Below are positions 16,938 through 26,024 of a stretch of 64,000 nucleotides of DNA, in pieces. The stretch is from assembly GCF_024494355.1 (NCBI RefSeq), contig NZ_JAKNQY010000001.1, positions 1-64,000 on the forward strand. Reading direction: 5' to 3'. Both the position numbers and the translations under genes were made by a program. The stretch is from Pseudomonas sp. Q11 (GTDB lineage Bacteria; Pseudomonadota; Gammaproteobacteria; Pseudomonadales; Pseudomonadaceae). The notes beneath the pieces were generated by a model. It worked only from the letters and a program-made list of their open reading frames with translations, was not told the origin of the DNA and did no database searches. Positions within the stretch are counted from its first letter, which is position 1. The number at the start of each line of letters is the position of its first letter.

Positions 16938-18737
16938 ATGATGCGGTGGCTGCGCAGTTCCCTGCCCGCTCGCGCCGGGCTGGCGGTGATCCTGATCGCC
17001 ATCCTCGCCCTGGCCAGTTCCTTGAGCGCAGGTCTGATTGCCTGGTTCAGCCAGGGCGACGCGGCCGCCATCAACACCGCCGGTTCCGTGCGTATGGAGA
17101 CCTATCACCTGAGCTGGAAACTGGCAGCCGGGGCCAGCGACGATGTCCCGGCGATCATCGACAGCCTGCAACGACGTCTCGAAAGCCCGTCCTTGCGCGC
17201 CGTGCTGGAAGACGGACCGGCGACCTCCCTGCATCAGAGCTATCAGAGCCTCATGCAGCGTTGGAACCAGACCTTGCGCCCGGCGATCGAACGCGGCGAT
17301 TCGGCGTTCTTCCAGTCCAGTGCCGCTTCCTTCGTTGCGCAACTGGACCAGTTCGTCACCCTGTTGCAACGCCAGAGCGAGCACAAGCAAGCCTGGCAAC
17401 AGACGATCCAGGGCATGGCGCTGTTCACCACCATGATCATCCTGCTGATCGGTCTGTATGAATTGCAGTACGGTGTGGTCACGCCCTTGCAGGAACTGGT
17501 GGACGCCACCCAGCGCTTTCGCCGTGGCGAATTCCAGGTGCGGGTCAACCATCAGTCAGAGGATGAACTGGGCCAACTGGCGACCAGCTTCAACACCATG
17601 GCCGAGACCATCGAGCAATCCCATCGCACCCTGGAGAATCAGGTCCAGCAAAAGACCCTGAACCTGCAACAGGCCAATGCCGCCCTGGAGCTGCTGTACC
17701 AGAGCAGCCGCAGCCTGGCCACGCGGCAGGCCAATGCCGAAGGGCTGGATGAACTGATCAGTCGGTTCCAGCAGCGACTGCCGGGCCTGCGCCTGTCGCT
17801 GTGTCTGCAAGGCCAGTTGCAGGCGCCCGCCCGGCAACTGCTGTCGCTGCATGGCGCCAACAGCCGCGAGGTCTGCGCCAGCAGCGATTGCGCCACCTGC
17901 CAGAAACATCACAGTGCCCGGCCGCAGACGTTCAGCATCAGTAACCAGGGCACGGAACTGGGTGAGCTAAAGGCGCATTTCGTCGACGGCCACGCAGCGC
18001 AACCCTGGGAAACTGCACTGATCCAGGCCCTGGCGAACCTGATCGGCACCTCGCTGTCCCTCAAGCGCCAGCGCGAACAGGACCATCGCCTGCTGCTGCT
18101 CGATGAGCGCACGATCATTGCCCGCGAGCTGCATGACTCCCTGGCCCAGGCCCTGTCTTACATGAAGCTGCAAGTCAGCCGCATGCAAACCCTGATGCGG
18201 CGCGGCGAGCCGGTGCAAACCCTGGAAACCGTCACCGCCGAACTGCGCGAAGGCCTGAACAATGCCTACCGTCAGTTGCGCGAACTGCTCACCACGTTCC
18301 GCTTGCAGATCCACGACGACGGGCTGGTCCAGGAACTCAAGGACACCGCTGAAGAGTTCTCCCGCCGGGGGGATTTCCGGGTGCATCTGTTCGTCGACAC
18401 CCTGGCCTTCGAGCTGTCGGCCAGCGAGCAGATCCATATCCTGCAGATCACCCGCGAGGCGCTCTCCAACTGCCTGCGCCATGCCCATGCAGAGAACGCC
18501 TGGCTCGAACTGCGCCAGGAAGGCGAGACCGTGCGACTGTCGGTCGAAGACGATGGCCGGGGCTTCAGTGGCGAAGTGGACCAGCGCGAACACCACGGCC
18601 TGAACATCATGAACGAACGGGCCCGCAGCTTGCGCGGCGAATTGCAAATTCTCTCCCGAACGCCCCAGGGCACCCGTATCCAGGTGCATTTCCAACCGGA
18701 ATTCCTGGGCCAACACAGTGAAGGTCTCGCATCATGA
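16938..18737 (+). CDS. narX: Nitrate/nitrite sensor histidine kinase
   Basis: A 599-residue membrane kinase that senses nitrate in the periplasm and phosphorylates NarL. The N-terminal helix (about 13–37) is followed by the nitrate-binding P box (NTAGSVRMETYHL), a second membrane helix near 158–178, a HAMP domain, a GAF-like region with a Cys cluster (CASSDCATC, near 314–322), and a HisKA_3 dimerisation helix with His399 in ARELHDSLAQ. The C-terminal ATPase carries DDGRGF. It ends in an ATGA overlap with narL. The start at 16938 is the first codon of a leader ahead of the first membrane helix. Confidence 0.95.
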   Translation: MMRWLRSSLPARAGLAVILIAILALASSLSAGLIAWFSQGDAAAINTAGSVRMETYHLSWKLAAGASDDVPAIIDSLQRRLESPSLRAVLEDGPATSLHQSYQSLMQRWNQTLRPAIERGDSAFFQSSAASFVAQLDQFVTLLQRQSEHKQAWQQTIQGMALFTTMIILLIGLYELQYGVVTPLQELVDATQRFRRGEFQVRVNHQSEDELGQLATSFNTMAETIEQSHRTLENQVQQKTLNLQQANAALELLYQSSRSLATRQANAEGLDELISRFQQRLPGLRLSLCLQGQLQAPARQLLSLHGANSREVCASSDCATCQKHHSARPQTFSISNQGTELGELKAHFVDGHAAQPWETALIQALANLIGTSLSLKRQREQDHRLLLLDERTIIARELHDSLAQALSYMKLQVSRMQTLMRRGEPVQTLETVTAELREGLNNAYRQLRELLTTFRLQIHDDGLVQELKDTAEEFSRRGDFRVHLFVDTLAFELSASEQIHILQITREALSNCLRHAHAENAWLELRQEGETVRLSVEDDGRGFSGEVDQREHHGLNIMNERARSLRGELQILSRTPQGTRIQVHFQPEFLGQHSEGLAS

Positions 18738-19381
18738 ACGCCCCCCTGCGTCACACCCTCCTGCTGGTCGACGACCATCCAATGATGCGTCGAGGGATCC
18801 GCCAGATGCTCGAACTCGAAGACGACTTGCACATCGTCGGCGAGGCCAGCCACGGCGAAGAAGCCCTGACACTGATCGAACCGCTCAAGCCCGACCTGGT
18901 CCTGCTGGATAACAACATGCCGCAAATGAACGGCATCGAAACCCTGCGCCAGCTACGCGCCATGCAGTACACCGGCAAGGTATTGCTGTTCACCGTATCC
19001 GACGCCGAGGACGACATCCGCGATGCCCTGCGCCTCGATGCCAACGGTTACCTGCTCAAGGACATGGAACCGGAGCTGCTGGTGCAGTACATCCGCGATG
19101 CCCTTAACGGCGCGCTGGTGATCAGCCCCGGCCTGACCCGCGTCATGGCCCAGGCCCTGCGCTCCCCTCCCCGTCAGGCCGACGTGGAACTGACCGAACG
19201 TGAACGCCAGGTGCTCAAGACCATCGCCGGCGGCTGCAGCAACAAAGTCATCGGCCACAAACTTGGCATCACCGAAGGCACGGTCAAGGTTCATGTGAAG
19301 AACCTGCTGCACAAACTGGGTTTGCGCTCACGGGTCGAAGCCGCCGTGTGGGCCATGGAGCATCTGCGCGGAGCGGGCTAG
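18734..19381 (+). CDS. narL: Nitrate response regulator
   Basis: A 215-residue LuxR/FixJ-type response regulator. The receiver domain has the acidic pair D13/D14, the phosphorylated Asp59 (LVLLDNNMP, the same number as in E. coli NarL) and a conserved K near 108. The C-terminal helix-turn-helix (TERERQVLKTIAGG … KVHVKNLLHKL) binds TACYYMT heptamers. It is translationally coupled to narX by ATGA. Confidence 0.95.
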   Translation: MNAPLRHTLLLVDDHPMMRRGIRQMLELEDDLHIVGEASHGEEALTLIEPLKPDLVLLDNNMPQMNGIETLRQLRAMQYTGKVLLFTVSDAEDDIRDALRLDANGYLLKDMEPELLVQYIRDALNGALVISPGLTRVMAQALRSPPRQADVELTERERQVLKTIAGGCSNKVIGHKLGITEGTVKVHVKNLLHKLGLRSRVEAAVWAMEHLRGAG

Positions 19382-19446
19382 CCCGGCAAAACAGATCTCC
19401 CAAAGGAGATTGGTGGTAAACACAAGTCCGGGAACACCCGAAAAAA

Positions 19447-19540
19447 CTGTGGGAGCGAGCCTGCTCGCGATGACGGCGGCACATTCAACATCCCTGCAAG
19501 CTGCCCCTCCGCTATCGCGAGCAGGCTCGCTCCCACAGGG
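19447..19540. repeat. REP pair downstream of narL
   Basis: Two inverted REP elements (GTGGGAGCGAGCCTGCTCGC and GCGAGCAGGCTCGCTCCCAC) face each other across a linker of about 45 bases. They lie between narL and the next regulator gene and may end or stabilise the narXL message. Confidence 0.9.
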
Positions 19541-19626
19541 TGCACCTCCCTCTTCCGAGGTAGGCCTGCCGAGGCATAGGCCGGGAGCGCGTGGGGTCCT
19601 ACCATGACGGCACGCGGAGGTACGCC

Positions 19627-20304
19627 ATGCTGACTCATCCTTCCATCGTTTTACTGTTGCGTCGTCATCACTTGTTCAACCAGTTGCCGGAACGGGTTTT
19701 TGAAGACGTGTGCAACCTGGCCGTGCTCAAACGCCTGGAGTGCAACAGCACGCTCATGCACCAGGGCGACCCGGCCAAGCGGTTTTTCCTGCTGGTCAGC
19801 GGTCAGATCAAATTGTTCCGGGTCACCGGTGAAGGCCAGGAGAACCTGGTGGAAATCATCCAGCCCGGGCAGACCTTCGCCGAGGCACTGCTGTTCAGCC
19901 AGGCCCGGTGCTACCCGGTCAGTGCGTCGGCGCTCAAGGACAGTGCGCTGGTGAGTATCGAAGGCACGCACTACCGCAAGGCCCTGGAGGACCAGCCGAA
20001 GGTCTGCCTGGCGATCCTGGCGAGCATGAGTATCCATTTGCACCAGCGCCTCAAGGACATCGACAACCTGACCCTGGCCAGCGCCAGCCGGCGGGTCATC
20101 AATTTCCTGCTTCAGGAACGCGATCCGCGCGACGGTCAGGTAGTGCTGCAGGTGTCCAAACGCCTGGTGGCCTCCAAGTTGGGAATCCAGCCAGAGACTT
20201 TTTCGCGCATTCTCCATCGCCTGGTAGACGGTGGCCTGATTGCCATGGAGCGGCGCAACATTCGGATCCTGGCTGAAGAAGAGCTGGACGCTTACCAGCA
20301 ATAA
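19627..20304 (+). CDS. CRP/FNR-family regulator, DnrE-like
   Basis: A 225-residue regulator with a cyclic-nucleotide-type barrel (about 10–125), a long dimer helix and a winged helix-turn-helix. The recognition helix PETFSRILHR keeps the E-x2-S-R of FNR proteins, so it should bind TTGAT half sites. There is no N-terminal Cys cluster, which separates it from oxygen-sensing ANR and groups it with DNR/NNR proteins. Its place next to narXL resembles dnrE of P. stutzeri. GGAGG lies before the ATG at 19627; an upstream in-frame start at 19591 is less likely. The effector is unknown; it is clearly distinct in sequence from the DNR at 31195. Confidence 0.85.
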   Translation: MLTHPSIVLLLRRHHLFNQLPERVFEDVCNLAVLKRLECNSTLMHQGDPAKRFFLLVSGQIKLFRVTGEGQENLVEIIQPGQTFAEALLFSQARCYPVSASALKDSALVSIEGTHYRKALEDQPKVCLAILASMSIHLHQRLKDIDNLTLASASRRVINFLLQERDPRDGQVVLQVSKRLVASKLGIQPETFSRILHRLVDGGLIAMERRNIRILAEEELDAYQQ

Positions 20305-20324
20305 TGCAGCGAAGTGCTAACAAG

Positions 20325-20464
20325 CCCCTGTGGCGAGGGAGCTCGCTCCCGCTGGGTTGCGCAGCAGCCCCAAAGAAACCGAATGCAATCAACCTGACCC
20401 ACCGCAGTGACAATCCTTGGGGGGGCTTCGCCCCCCAGCGGGAGCAAGCTCCCTCGCCACAGGG
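20325..20464. repeat. REP hairpins between convergent genes
   Basis: Two inverted elements of a second REP type (CTGTGGCGAGGGAGCTCGCT and its inverse near 20440–20464) plus a strong GGGGGGCTTCGCCCCCC hairpin lie between two convergent genes. They may serve as a two-way terminator. Confidence 0.85.
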
Positions 20465-20485
20465 TGGGTGTTTGCGCCAGAGTCT

Positions 20486-20851
20486 TTAATCGACACCCAT
20501 CATCGGTATCAACCGCTCAAACAACGCATCCCCCTCCTCTTGCGTGCAATCGACGCCGAAACGCTTGCGCCAGCCCAACTGGCTCAAAATCACATGCACA
20601 TCCGCTTCCAGATCATGCTGCCGCAAACACGCCTGAACGCACTGCAACGGACAACCATCCAGCGCGATGATCCGCCGCCCCGAGCGCGCTTTGTTGACCA
20701 GTGCTGGCACATGCCCGCCGACCCCGACGATGCAGGACATCTCGGCCAGGCCGGCGCGGTCCAGGCGCAGGGCGACGGTGTTGGCCAGTTGCGCGACGTT
20801 GGAGCAACCGGAACAGGAATACACCAGGGGCAGTGTGCCTGGAGCTTTCAT
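20486..20851 (-). CDS. DGC-domain zinc-binding protein
   Basis: A 121-residue protein with the DGC motif (LDGCPLQCVQACL, about 72–84) and an N-terminal SCSGCSNVAQ, as in the PF08859-type putative metal-binding family. Function is not known. Its start overlaps the ubiT stop (ATGA), making it the last gene of the moaB–moeA–ubiUVT operon. The link with Mo cofactor and anaerobic ubiquinone genes suggests a metal or redox role under anoxia; this is inference. Confidence 0.85.
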   Translation of the reverse strand: MKAPGTLPLVYSCSGCSNVAQLANTVALRLDRAGLAEMSCIVGVGGHVPALVNKARSGRRIIALDGCPLQCVQACLRQHDLEADVHVILSQLGWRKRFGVDCTQEEGDALFERLIPMMGVD

Positions 20852-21321
20852 CAGACCGCCGCCAATCCCTTGCCCGCCCGCTCCAGATTGCGCCATAACC
20901 AGGGCGGCAATACCTCCGGGTCGAGGCTGTCGATCAGGTTCTTCAGCGCCAGCCCCAATTCGGTGTCGCCCTCGATCACCAGGCGTCGTCGGAAGAACAA
21001 CGTATCGGGATCCTCCTGACGGCTGGCGAGCAAGAGGAATTCACGCCAGTTGCCGCTGATGCTGACCTGAGCTTCGGCCCGTTCGGCGATGCGCAGTCCG
21101 TCCCGCGACAGGGTCAGGTACCAGCACAACTTCAGGTCCGGCACCCGCAGGCACAGCCAGCGCCCACGCAGCACCTCGAACCCGCCATCGCGCAACGGCT
21201 CGGCCAGGCAGCGATTGAGCGCCTGCTGCAGCGCCAGTCTCTGCACCACGAACGGCACCTTGCCCACCAGCGGCAACACCCGGTCAGCGCCTTTGAGCAA
21301 CCATTTTTTTGGACTCAGCAC
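20851..21321 (-). CDS. ubiT: SCP2-domain accessory factor for O2-independent ubiquinone synthesis
   Basis: A 156-residue protein with an SCP2 lipid-binding fold, the anaerobic counterpart of UbiJ. Visible family features are the central hydrophobic stretch (WLCLRVPDLKLCWYLTLS) and GNWREFLLLASRQEDPDTLFFRRRL … GDTELGLALKNL. It likely presents the polyprenyl intermediates to UbiU–UbiV. The start is GTG at 21321, overlapping the end of ubiV by seven bases; no ATG fits better. Confidence 0.9.
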   Translation of the reverse strand: MLSPKKWLLKGADRVLPLVGKVPFVVQRLALQQALNRCLAEPLRDGGFEVLRGRWLCLRVPDLKLCWYLTLSRDGLRIAERAEAQVSISGNWREFLLLASRQEDPDTLFFRRRLVIEGDTELGLALKNLIDSLDPEVLPPWLWRNLERAGKGLAAV

Positions 21322-22205
21322 AGGCCCGCCTCCTCAACTTTCAACATGCCGGCATGGCCGTGCCAATAACCGTTGCAACCGTCCACAAACAACGGTGGCG
21401 TCTCGCCCCGGCGGACCTTGTCGAAGGCCCTGACCACCTCGTCCATGCCCTGGGCGCGCGGGCTCAGGCGCAGCACGTTGGCGCCACTGGCCATCAGCGC
21501 GGGGTAATCGGCCAGCAGATTGGTCACCTCCCCCGACATTGTCTGAATGCCATTGAGGGTGAACAGCTGTTGCCCCTCCTGACTGCTCAACGCCAGGCCG
21601 TCGGGATAGTTGATGCAACAGAACTGACAGTCGTCCTTGGGCCGGTTTTCGGCCCGGGCGGTAAAGCAGCGGGCCGAATAAGCCAGGGGCAAGTGGCCGT
21701 AGGCAAAGATCTCCACCTCGGGCACCTCGCGGTCCAGTTCCCGCACCTGCTCCAGCACATCGCCGATCAGCGCCGCCGAGCATTCCACAGGCGGCACCCA
21801 GCGAATCATGCCGCTGTCGAGCAATTGCCCCAGGGCGTGGCCGTTGTACAAATTCAGTGCCGGGCCGCCGACGAAGGGCAGCTTGCGTTCGGCGAGAAAC
21901 TGCACCGCGCCCATGTCATTGGCTTCCACCAACAACTGGCCGTTGTCACACAGGCGACGCAGTGACGACAGCTCCGAGGCCGCTTCGATCAGCGTCAGGC
22001 TCGACAAGACAATTTGTGCTTGGCTGCACGCTTGCAGTTCGCGCCCCAGGCCCAGCCATTGATCCAGGGAGAATGCCCGGCGTTTGGAACACACGGTTTC
22101 CCCCAGGTAAATCACATCCAGCGGCAAGGCCGACATCTCGGCGTAGAAATTCCCCAGTTGCGCTTTGTCCCAATAAAACAGGACCGGTCCCAGGCTGAGT
22201 TTCAT
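21315..22205 (-). CDS. ubiV: O2-independent ubiquinone hydroxylase subunit UbiV
   Basis: A 296-residue U32-peptidase-family protein that, with UbiU, hydroxylates ubiquinone precursors without oxygen and carries a 4Fe-4S cluster. Cysteines that can bind the cluster are seen at VCSKRRAF (about 39) and CFTARAENRPKDDCQFCC (about 170–187). The start at 22205 follows GAGGGAGG and begins MKLSLGPVLFYW, as in the family. It lies ten bases behind ubiU. Confidence 0.92.
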   Translation of the reverse strand: MKLSLGPVLFYWDKAQLGNFYAEMSALPLDVIYLGETVCSKRRAFSLDQWLGLGRELQACSQAQIVLSSLTLIEAASELSSLRRLCDNGQLLVEANDMGAVQFLAERKLPFVGGPALNLYNGHALGQLLDSGMIRWVPPVECSAALIGDVLEQVRELDREVPEVEIFAYGHLPLAYSARCFTARAENRPKDDCQFCCINYPDGLALSSQEGQQLFTLNGIQTMSGEVTNLLADYPALMASGANVLRLSPRAQGMDEVVRAFDKVRRGETPPLFVDGCNGYWHGHAGMLKVEEAGLC

Positions 22206-22215
22206 CTGGCCTCCC

Positions 22216-23211
22216 TCATTGCCATGATCGATGGTAAGCGCCCAGGGTGGTCTGGCTGCCTTCCGACAAACCGGCCAGCACCTGGCGCCATTCTTCCCGC
22301 ACCCGGAATCGTTGCGGCGCAGCCCGGTGGGCATCCAGTGCGGCGCGCCAGACCCGGGTCACTTGTTCGACGTAGGCCGGGCTGCGCTGGCGGCCTTCGA
22401 TCTTGACTGCCTCAACGCCGATGGCCGTCAGCTCCGGCAGCAGGTCCAGAGTGTCGAGGCTGGTGGGTTCTTCCAGGGCATGGAAGCGCTTGCCGCCGAC
22501 CAGGAAGCGGCCCTTGCACAGGGTTGGGTAACCGGCCGGTTCTTCAGGGGTGTAGCGGTCGATCAGCACCTCGCTCAAGCGTGCGCTCAGGCCATCGGCG
22601 TCCTCGCTCCAGCGTACTGCCTTGGCCGGCGAACACACGCCGCACAGGTTCGGCGACTCACCGGTGATGTAGGAGGACAAGTGACAACGGCCCTCGGCCA
22701 TGATGCACAAGCTGCCGAAACCGAAGACTTCGATTGGCACTGGGCTGGCCGCAGCTACCTGCCGCACCTGGGCCAGGGACAGCACCCGAGGCAGTACCGC
22801 ACGCCGAATGCCGTAACGCTCGGCGTAAAAAGCCAGTGCCGCCGCATGGGTCGCCGAACCTTGTACCGACAGATGCAGGGCCAATTGCGGATGGCGCTGG
22901 CTGGCGTAACCGAGCACGCCGGGGTCGGCGGCGATCAGGGCGTCGACGCCCAGATCGGCGGCGCGATCCACCGCGCGCTGCCAGCGCTCCCAGCCCTTGG
23001 GTTGCGGGTAGGTGTTGACCGCCACGTAGAGTTTGCGTTGGTGCTGGCGGATGTGCGCGACCGCCGCGTCGAACTGCTTGTCGTCCATATTCAGACCGGC
23101 GAAGTGCCGGGCGTTGGTGTCATCGCGAAAGCCGACATAGACGGCATCGGCGCCTTGGCGCACAGCCGCTTTGAGGGCAGGCAGATTCCCTGCCGGGCAA
23201 ACCAGTTGCAT
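22216..23211 (-). CDS. ubiU: O2-independent ubiquinone hydroxylase subunit UbiU
   Basis: A 331-residue U32-family partner of UbiV. The start MQLVCPAGNLPALKAAV and the tract ADAVYVGFRDDTNARHF are typical. The cluster cysteines occur at LCIMAEGRC (about 169 and 176), NLCGVC (about 193) and later TLCKGRF. Together with ubiV and ubiT it should allow ubiquinone synthesis during denitrification, feeding quinol to NarI. Confidence 0.93.
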   Translation of the reverse strand: MQLVCPAGNLPALKAAVRQGADAVYVGFRDDTNARHFAGLNMDDKQFDAAVAHIRQHQRKLYVAVNTYPQPKGWERWQRAVDRAADLGVDALIAADPGVLGYASQRHPQLALHLSVQGSATHAAALAFYAERYGIRRAVLPRVLSLAQVRQVAAASPVPIEVFGFGSLCIMAEGRCHLSSYITGESPNLCGVCSPAKAVRWSEDADGLSARLSEVLIDRYTPEEPAGYPTLCKGRFLVGGKRFHALEEPTSLDTLDLLPELTAIGVEAVKIEGRQRSPAYVEQVTRVWRAALDAHRAAPQRFRVREEWRQVLAGLSEGSQTTLGAYHRSWQ

Positions 23212-23292
23212 GGGGCATCCTCATGAGATAACTCGGAGCGCCGCCAGTCTAGTCAGCTCGTGGGCGGCGACCTTGACGACAATCAATTGCCG

Positions 23293-24540
23293 TCACTGCA
23301 TCAGGCTGGCGAACGGCAAGTACATCACCGTGTCGTGCATACGCACATGCGCCTGGCACTCGACCACCGCCAGGCCATCGGCCCAGCATGCGGCAGCCAA
23401 CATCGCCGAACTTTGCTGGGGATGCAGCTCGACACACAGCGAACCATCGGCACTCGGGACCAGTTTCGCCCGCAGGTACTGCCGCCGGCGGTTGGGCTTT
23501 GGCCAGTCAAACCCGGCCGGCACCTGCAACGGGACGGGCAATACTTCGTCCATGCCTTGGGCCCGGAACAGGAACGGGCGCACGATGATCAACGCGGTAA
23601 TCAGCGCTGCCGATGGGTTACCTGGCAGACCGATCCAGGGTTTGCCGGCCACTTCGCCAAAGGCCAGCGGTTTGCCCGGCTGGATTGCCAGGCGCCACAG
23701 ATCAATGCTGCCCAGCGCTTCGATGGCTTGTTTGAGGTGATCCTCCTCGCCCACCGAAACGCCGCCGGAGGTCAGCAGCAAGTCACACTCGGCCGCCGCC
23801 AGACCCAAGGCCTGGCGACTGGCAAGCAGTTTGTCGGGCATGGAGCCATAGTCATGCACGTCCATACCCCAACCGCGCAGCAGTGCCGCGAGGCTATGGC
23901 GATTGCTGTTGTAGACCTGCCCCGGTGCCAACGCTTCGCCCGGTTCGCGCAGTTCATCGCCGCTGCTGAGCAGGCCCACCTGCAAGGGCCGATAGACCTC
24001 CACCCGCGCAATCCCGGCGCCGGCCAGCAACCCCAGTTCCTGGGCGCGCAAGCGCTTGCCGGCAGGAAGCAAAAGGTCTCCTCGGCGCATTTCCTCGCCT
24101 TCCTTGCGCACATGGTCCCCGTCATTGACCGGTGGCAACCAGACCCGCTCGCCTTCTACCCGACAGCTCTCCTGAGGCACCACGGTGTCTGCCCCCGGCG
24201 GCAGCGGCGCGCCAGTGAAAATCCGTACTGCCTGTCCCGGCTGCAGCGGTTTATTCGCTGCCTGCCCGGCGGCAATGCGCCCGACCAGGGTCAGTGAGCC
24301 ACCGACAGCTGGCAGGTCAGCGGCCCGCAGGGCGTAGCCGTCCATGGCGCTGTTGTCCCAGGGAGGCAAGTTCATGGGGCTGCGGATGTCTGTCGCCAGT
24401 ACCCGGCCCAGAGCCTGGTCCAGCGCCACCTGTTGCACCGGAGGTGGCAGCGGTGCCTGATCCAGCAGGTACTGGATGGCTTCATCCACCGGCATCAGCG
24501 CGCCACTCTCACAGACGCTGCTACACGCGCCGCCGCTCAT
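23293..24540 (-). CDS. moeA: Molybdopterin molybdenumtransferase
   Basis: A 415-residue enzyme that inserts molybdate into adenylated molybdopterin. Family motifs are PPWDNSAMDGYA (about 62–73), TGAPLPPGADTVV, TSGGVSVGE and LPGNPSAAL. The short Cys-containing leader (MSGGACSSVCESG) is also seen in other Pseudomonas MoeA1 proteins as I recall. The start at 24540 overlaps the moaB stop by ATGA. It is separated from ubiU by 81 bp. Confidence 0.92.
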   Translation of the reverse strand: MSGGACSSVCESGALMPVDEAIQYLLDQAPLPPPVQQVALDQALGRVLATDIRSPMNLPPWDNSAMDGYALRAADLPAVGGSLTLVGRIAAGQAANKPLQPGQAVRIFTGAPLPPGADTVVPQESCRVEGERVWLPPVNDGDHVRKEGEEMRRGDLLLPAGKRLRAQELGLLAGAGIARVEVYRPLQVGLLSSGDELREPGEALAPGQVYNSNRHSLAALLRGWGMDVHDYGSMPDKLLASRQALGLAAAECDLLLTSGGVSVGEEDHLKQAIEALGSIDLWRLAIQPGKPLAFGEVAGKPWIGLPGNPSAALITALIIVRPFLFRAQGMDEVLPVPLQVPAGFDWPKPNRRRQYLRAKLVPSADGSLCVELHPQQSSAMLAAACWADGLAVVECQAHVRMHDTVMYLPFASLMQ

Positions 24541-25091
24541 GAGCGCGTCCCACAAGGCTCAACGACAACGCCTGGCTGCGGTTTGAGATGGGGAGTGAAA
24601 TTGCAGGGACCAGTGCGGCGGTCCAGTTGACCGGCCAGGATCTGTTCCCAACCGGTTCGACACGCCCCCGGCGAACCCGGCAGGCAGCACACCAGTACGC
24701 CGTTGCTCATGCCCGCCAATGCCCGTGATTGCAGGCTGGACATGCCGATCTCCGCCAGTGACACCTGCCGGAACAGCTCACCAAAACCGTCCACCTGCTT
24801 GTCCAGCAGCGGCAGCACCGCCTGCGGGGTGTTATCGCGGGCGGTGAAACCGGTGCCGCCGGTCATCAGCACCACTTGCACTTCAGGGGCGGCGATCCAT
24901 TGCGAGACCTGGGCACGAATCTGGTAGATATCGTCCTTCACCAGCCCGCGGTCGATCAGCACATGCCCGGCCGTTTGCAACAGATCGGCGAGGGTCTGGC
25001 CGGAGGTATCGGTCTCGAAGCTACGGGTATCGCTGATGGTCAGCACCGCAATATTCAGCGGTTGAAAGTGGCGTTGCGTCAGATGGGCCAT
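24537..25091 (-). CDS. moaB: Molybdopterin adenylyltransferase-type protein
   Basis: A 184-residue MoaB/Mog-family protein, first gene of its operon. Motifs are LTISDTRSFETDTSG and LMTGGTGFTARD, which bind molybdopterin. In many bacteria MoaB stands in for MogA in adenylating molybdopterin before MoeA acts. No FNR-type box is visible in the upstream gap; two interlocking palindromes lie there. Confidence 0.92.
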   Translation of the reverse strand: MAHLTQRHFQPLNIAVLTISDTRSFETDTSGQTLADLLQTAGHVLIDRGLVKDDIYQIRAQVSQWIAAPEVQVVLMTGGTGFTARDNTPQAVLPLLDKQVDGFGELFRQVSLAEIGMSSLQSRALAGMSNGVLVCCLPGSPGACRTGWEQILAGQLDRRTGPCNFTPHLKPQPGVVVEPCGTRS

Positions 25092-25152
25092 GGTCAGCCG
25101 TCCTTATAAAAAAGATGGCCCAGCCTGAACCGCAATCGGGGCCGGGCCTATT

Positions 25153-25171
25153 CCTCCATGGAGGTACCTCC
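25153..25171. promoter_or_regulatory. Two interlocking palindromes upstream of moaB
   Basis: CCTCCATGGAGG (25153–25164) and GGAGGTACCTCC (25160–25171) are each perfect 12-base palindromes sharing GGAGG. They lie 62–80 bp before moaB. They could be an operator or an alternating RNA structure; no known regulator is recognised. Confidence 0.4.
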
Positions 25172-25205
25172 CTCGGCGCTCCATGCACAAACAATGATCC
25201 CCCCG

Positions 25206-25310
25206 TAGGAGCTGCCGAGCGTAGCGAGGCTGCGATCTTTCCCCGGCCACTTGAGTCTCAAGCGAGGATCAAAAGATCAAAAGATCGCAGCCTGCGGCAG
25301 CTCCTACAGT
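25206..25310. repeat. Long inverted repeat of the GTAGGAGCTGC type
   Basis: The ends GTAGGAGCTGCCGAGCGTAG and the inverse GCGGCAGCTCCTAC enclose inner arms around GCTGCGATCTTT and AAAGATCGCAGC. The same element occurs at 33980–34087 and 47227–47350, so it is a dispersed non-autonomous repeat family different from the REP pairs. Confidence 0.85.
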
Positions 25311-25319
25311 GGCGTTCAG

Positions 25320-25967
25320 TCAGGGCGCTAGGCGGCTACGCTGCCAGGCGCCATCTTGCAGGCGGTAGTCGAGGCGATCGTGCAGACGGTCGGTGCGGCC
25401 TTGCCAGAACTCCAGCCGTTCGGGCCGCAGGCAATAGCCGCCCCAATGTTTGGGACGCGGCACCGGTTGATTGATGAACCGTCGTTCGGTTTGCGCCAGC
25501 AGGGTCTCGAGAGTGGCCCGATCGTCCAGCACACGACTTTGCGGCGAGGCCCAGGCGCCAAGACGGCTGGCCAGGGGGCGGGAAATGAAATAGGCGTCCG
25601 AGAGCCCGGGATCGAGTTTGTGGACCTGGCCTTCAACGCGCACTTGCCGTTCCAGCCCCGGCCAGAAAAAGGTCATGGCTGCCCACGGACTGATCGCCAG
25701 GTCCTGGCCCTTGCCGCTGTCATAGTTGCCGAAAAATGTGAAACCTTCATCGCTGAACCCCTTGAGCAACAAGATCCGGCAATGCGGCCGGCCCTGCCCG
25801 TCCACGGTCGCCAGGGCCATGCTGTTGGCTTCCACCGGAGGGCTTTCGGTGTCGCGCGCTTGTTGCATCCATAACCCGAACAGGACCATTGGGTCATCCG
25901 GTGCCTGGGTTTCATCCAACCCGTCCAGGGTGTACTGACGCCGCATTTTGGCCAGGGAAAGGGGCAT
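25320..25967 (-). CDS. pdxH: Pyridoxamine 5'-phosphate oxidase
   Basis: A 215-residue FMN enzyme (the usual length) that makes pyridoxal phosphate. Family features: [11 protein letters not shown] at the N-terminus, [44 protein letters not shown], and the C-terminal [22 protein letters not shown] precedes the ATG at 25967. A DNR-type box lies 58 bp upstream, unexpected for an oxygen-using enzyme; other electron acceptors or induction under microaerobic conditions are possible. It may be a second copy in the genome. Confidence 0.94.
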   Translation of the reverse strand: MPLSLAKMRRQYTLDGLDETQAPDDPMVLFGLWMQQARDTESPPVEANSMALATVDGQGRPHCRILLLKGFSDEGFTFFGNYDSGKGQDLAISPWAAMTFFWPGLERQVRVEGQVHKLDPGLSDAYFISRPLASRLGAWASPQSRVLDDRATLETLLAQTERRFINQPVPRPKHWGGYCLRPERLEFWQGRTDRLHDRLDYRLQDGAWQRSRLAP

Positions 25968-26024
25968 GACGGTGATCTCCACAATGAATTTGCTCCAGTG
26001 TGGGTTCTGCCGTGATGGCTGGCC

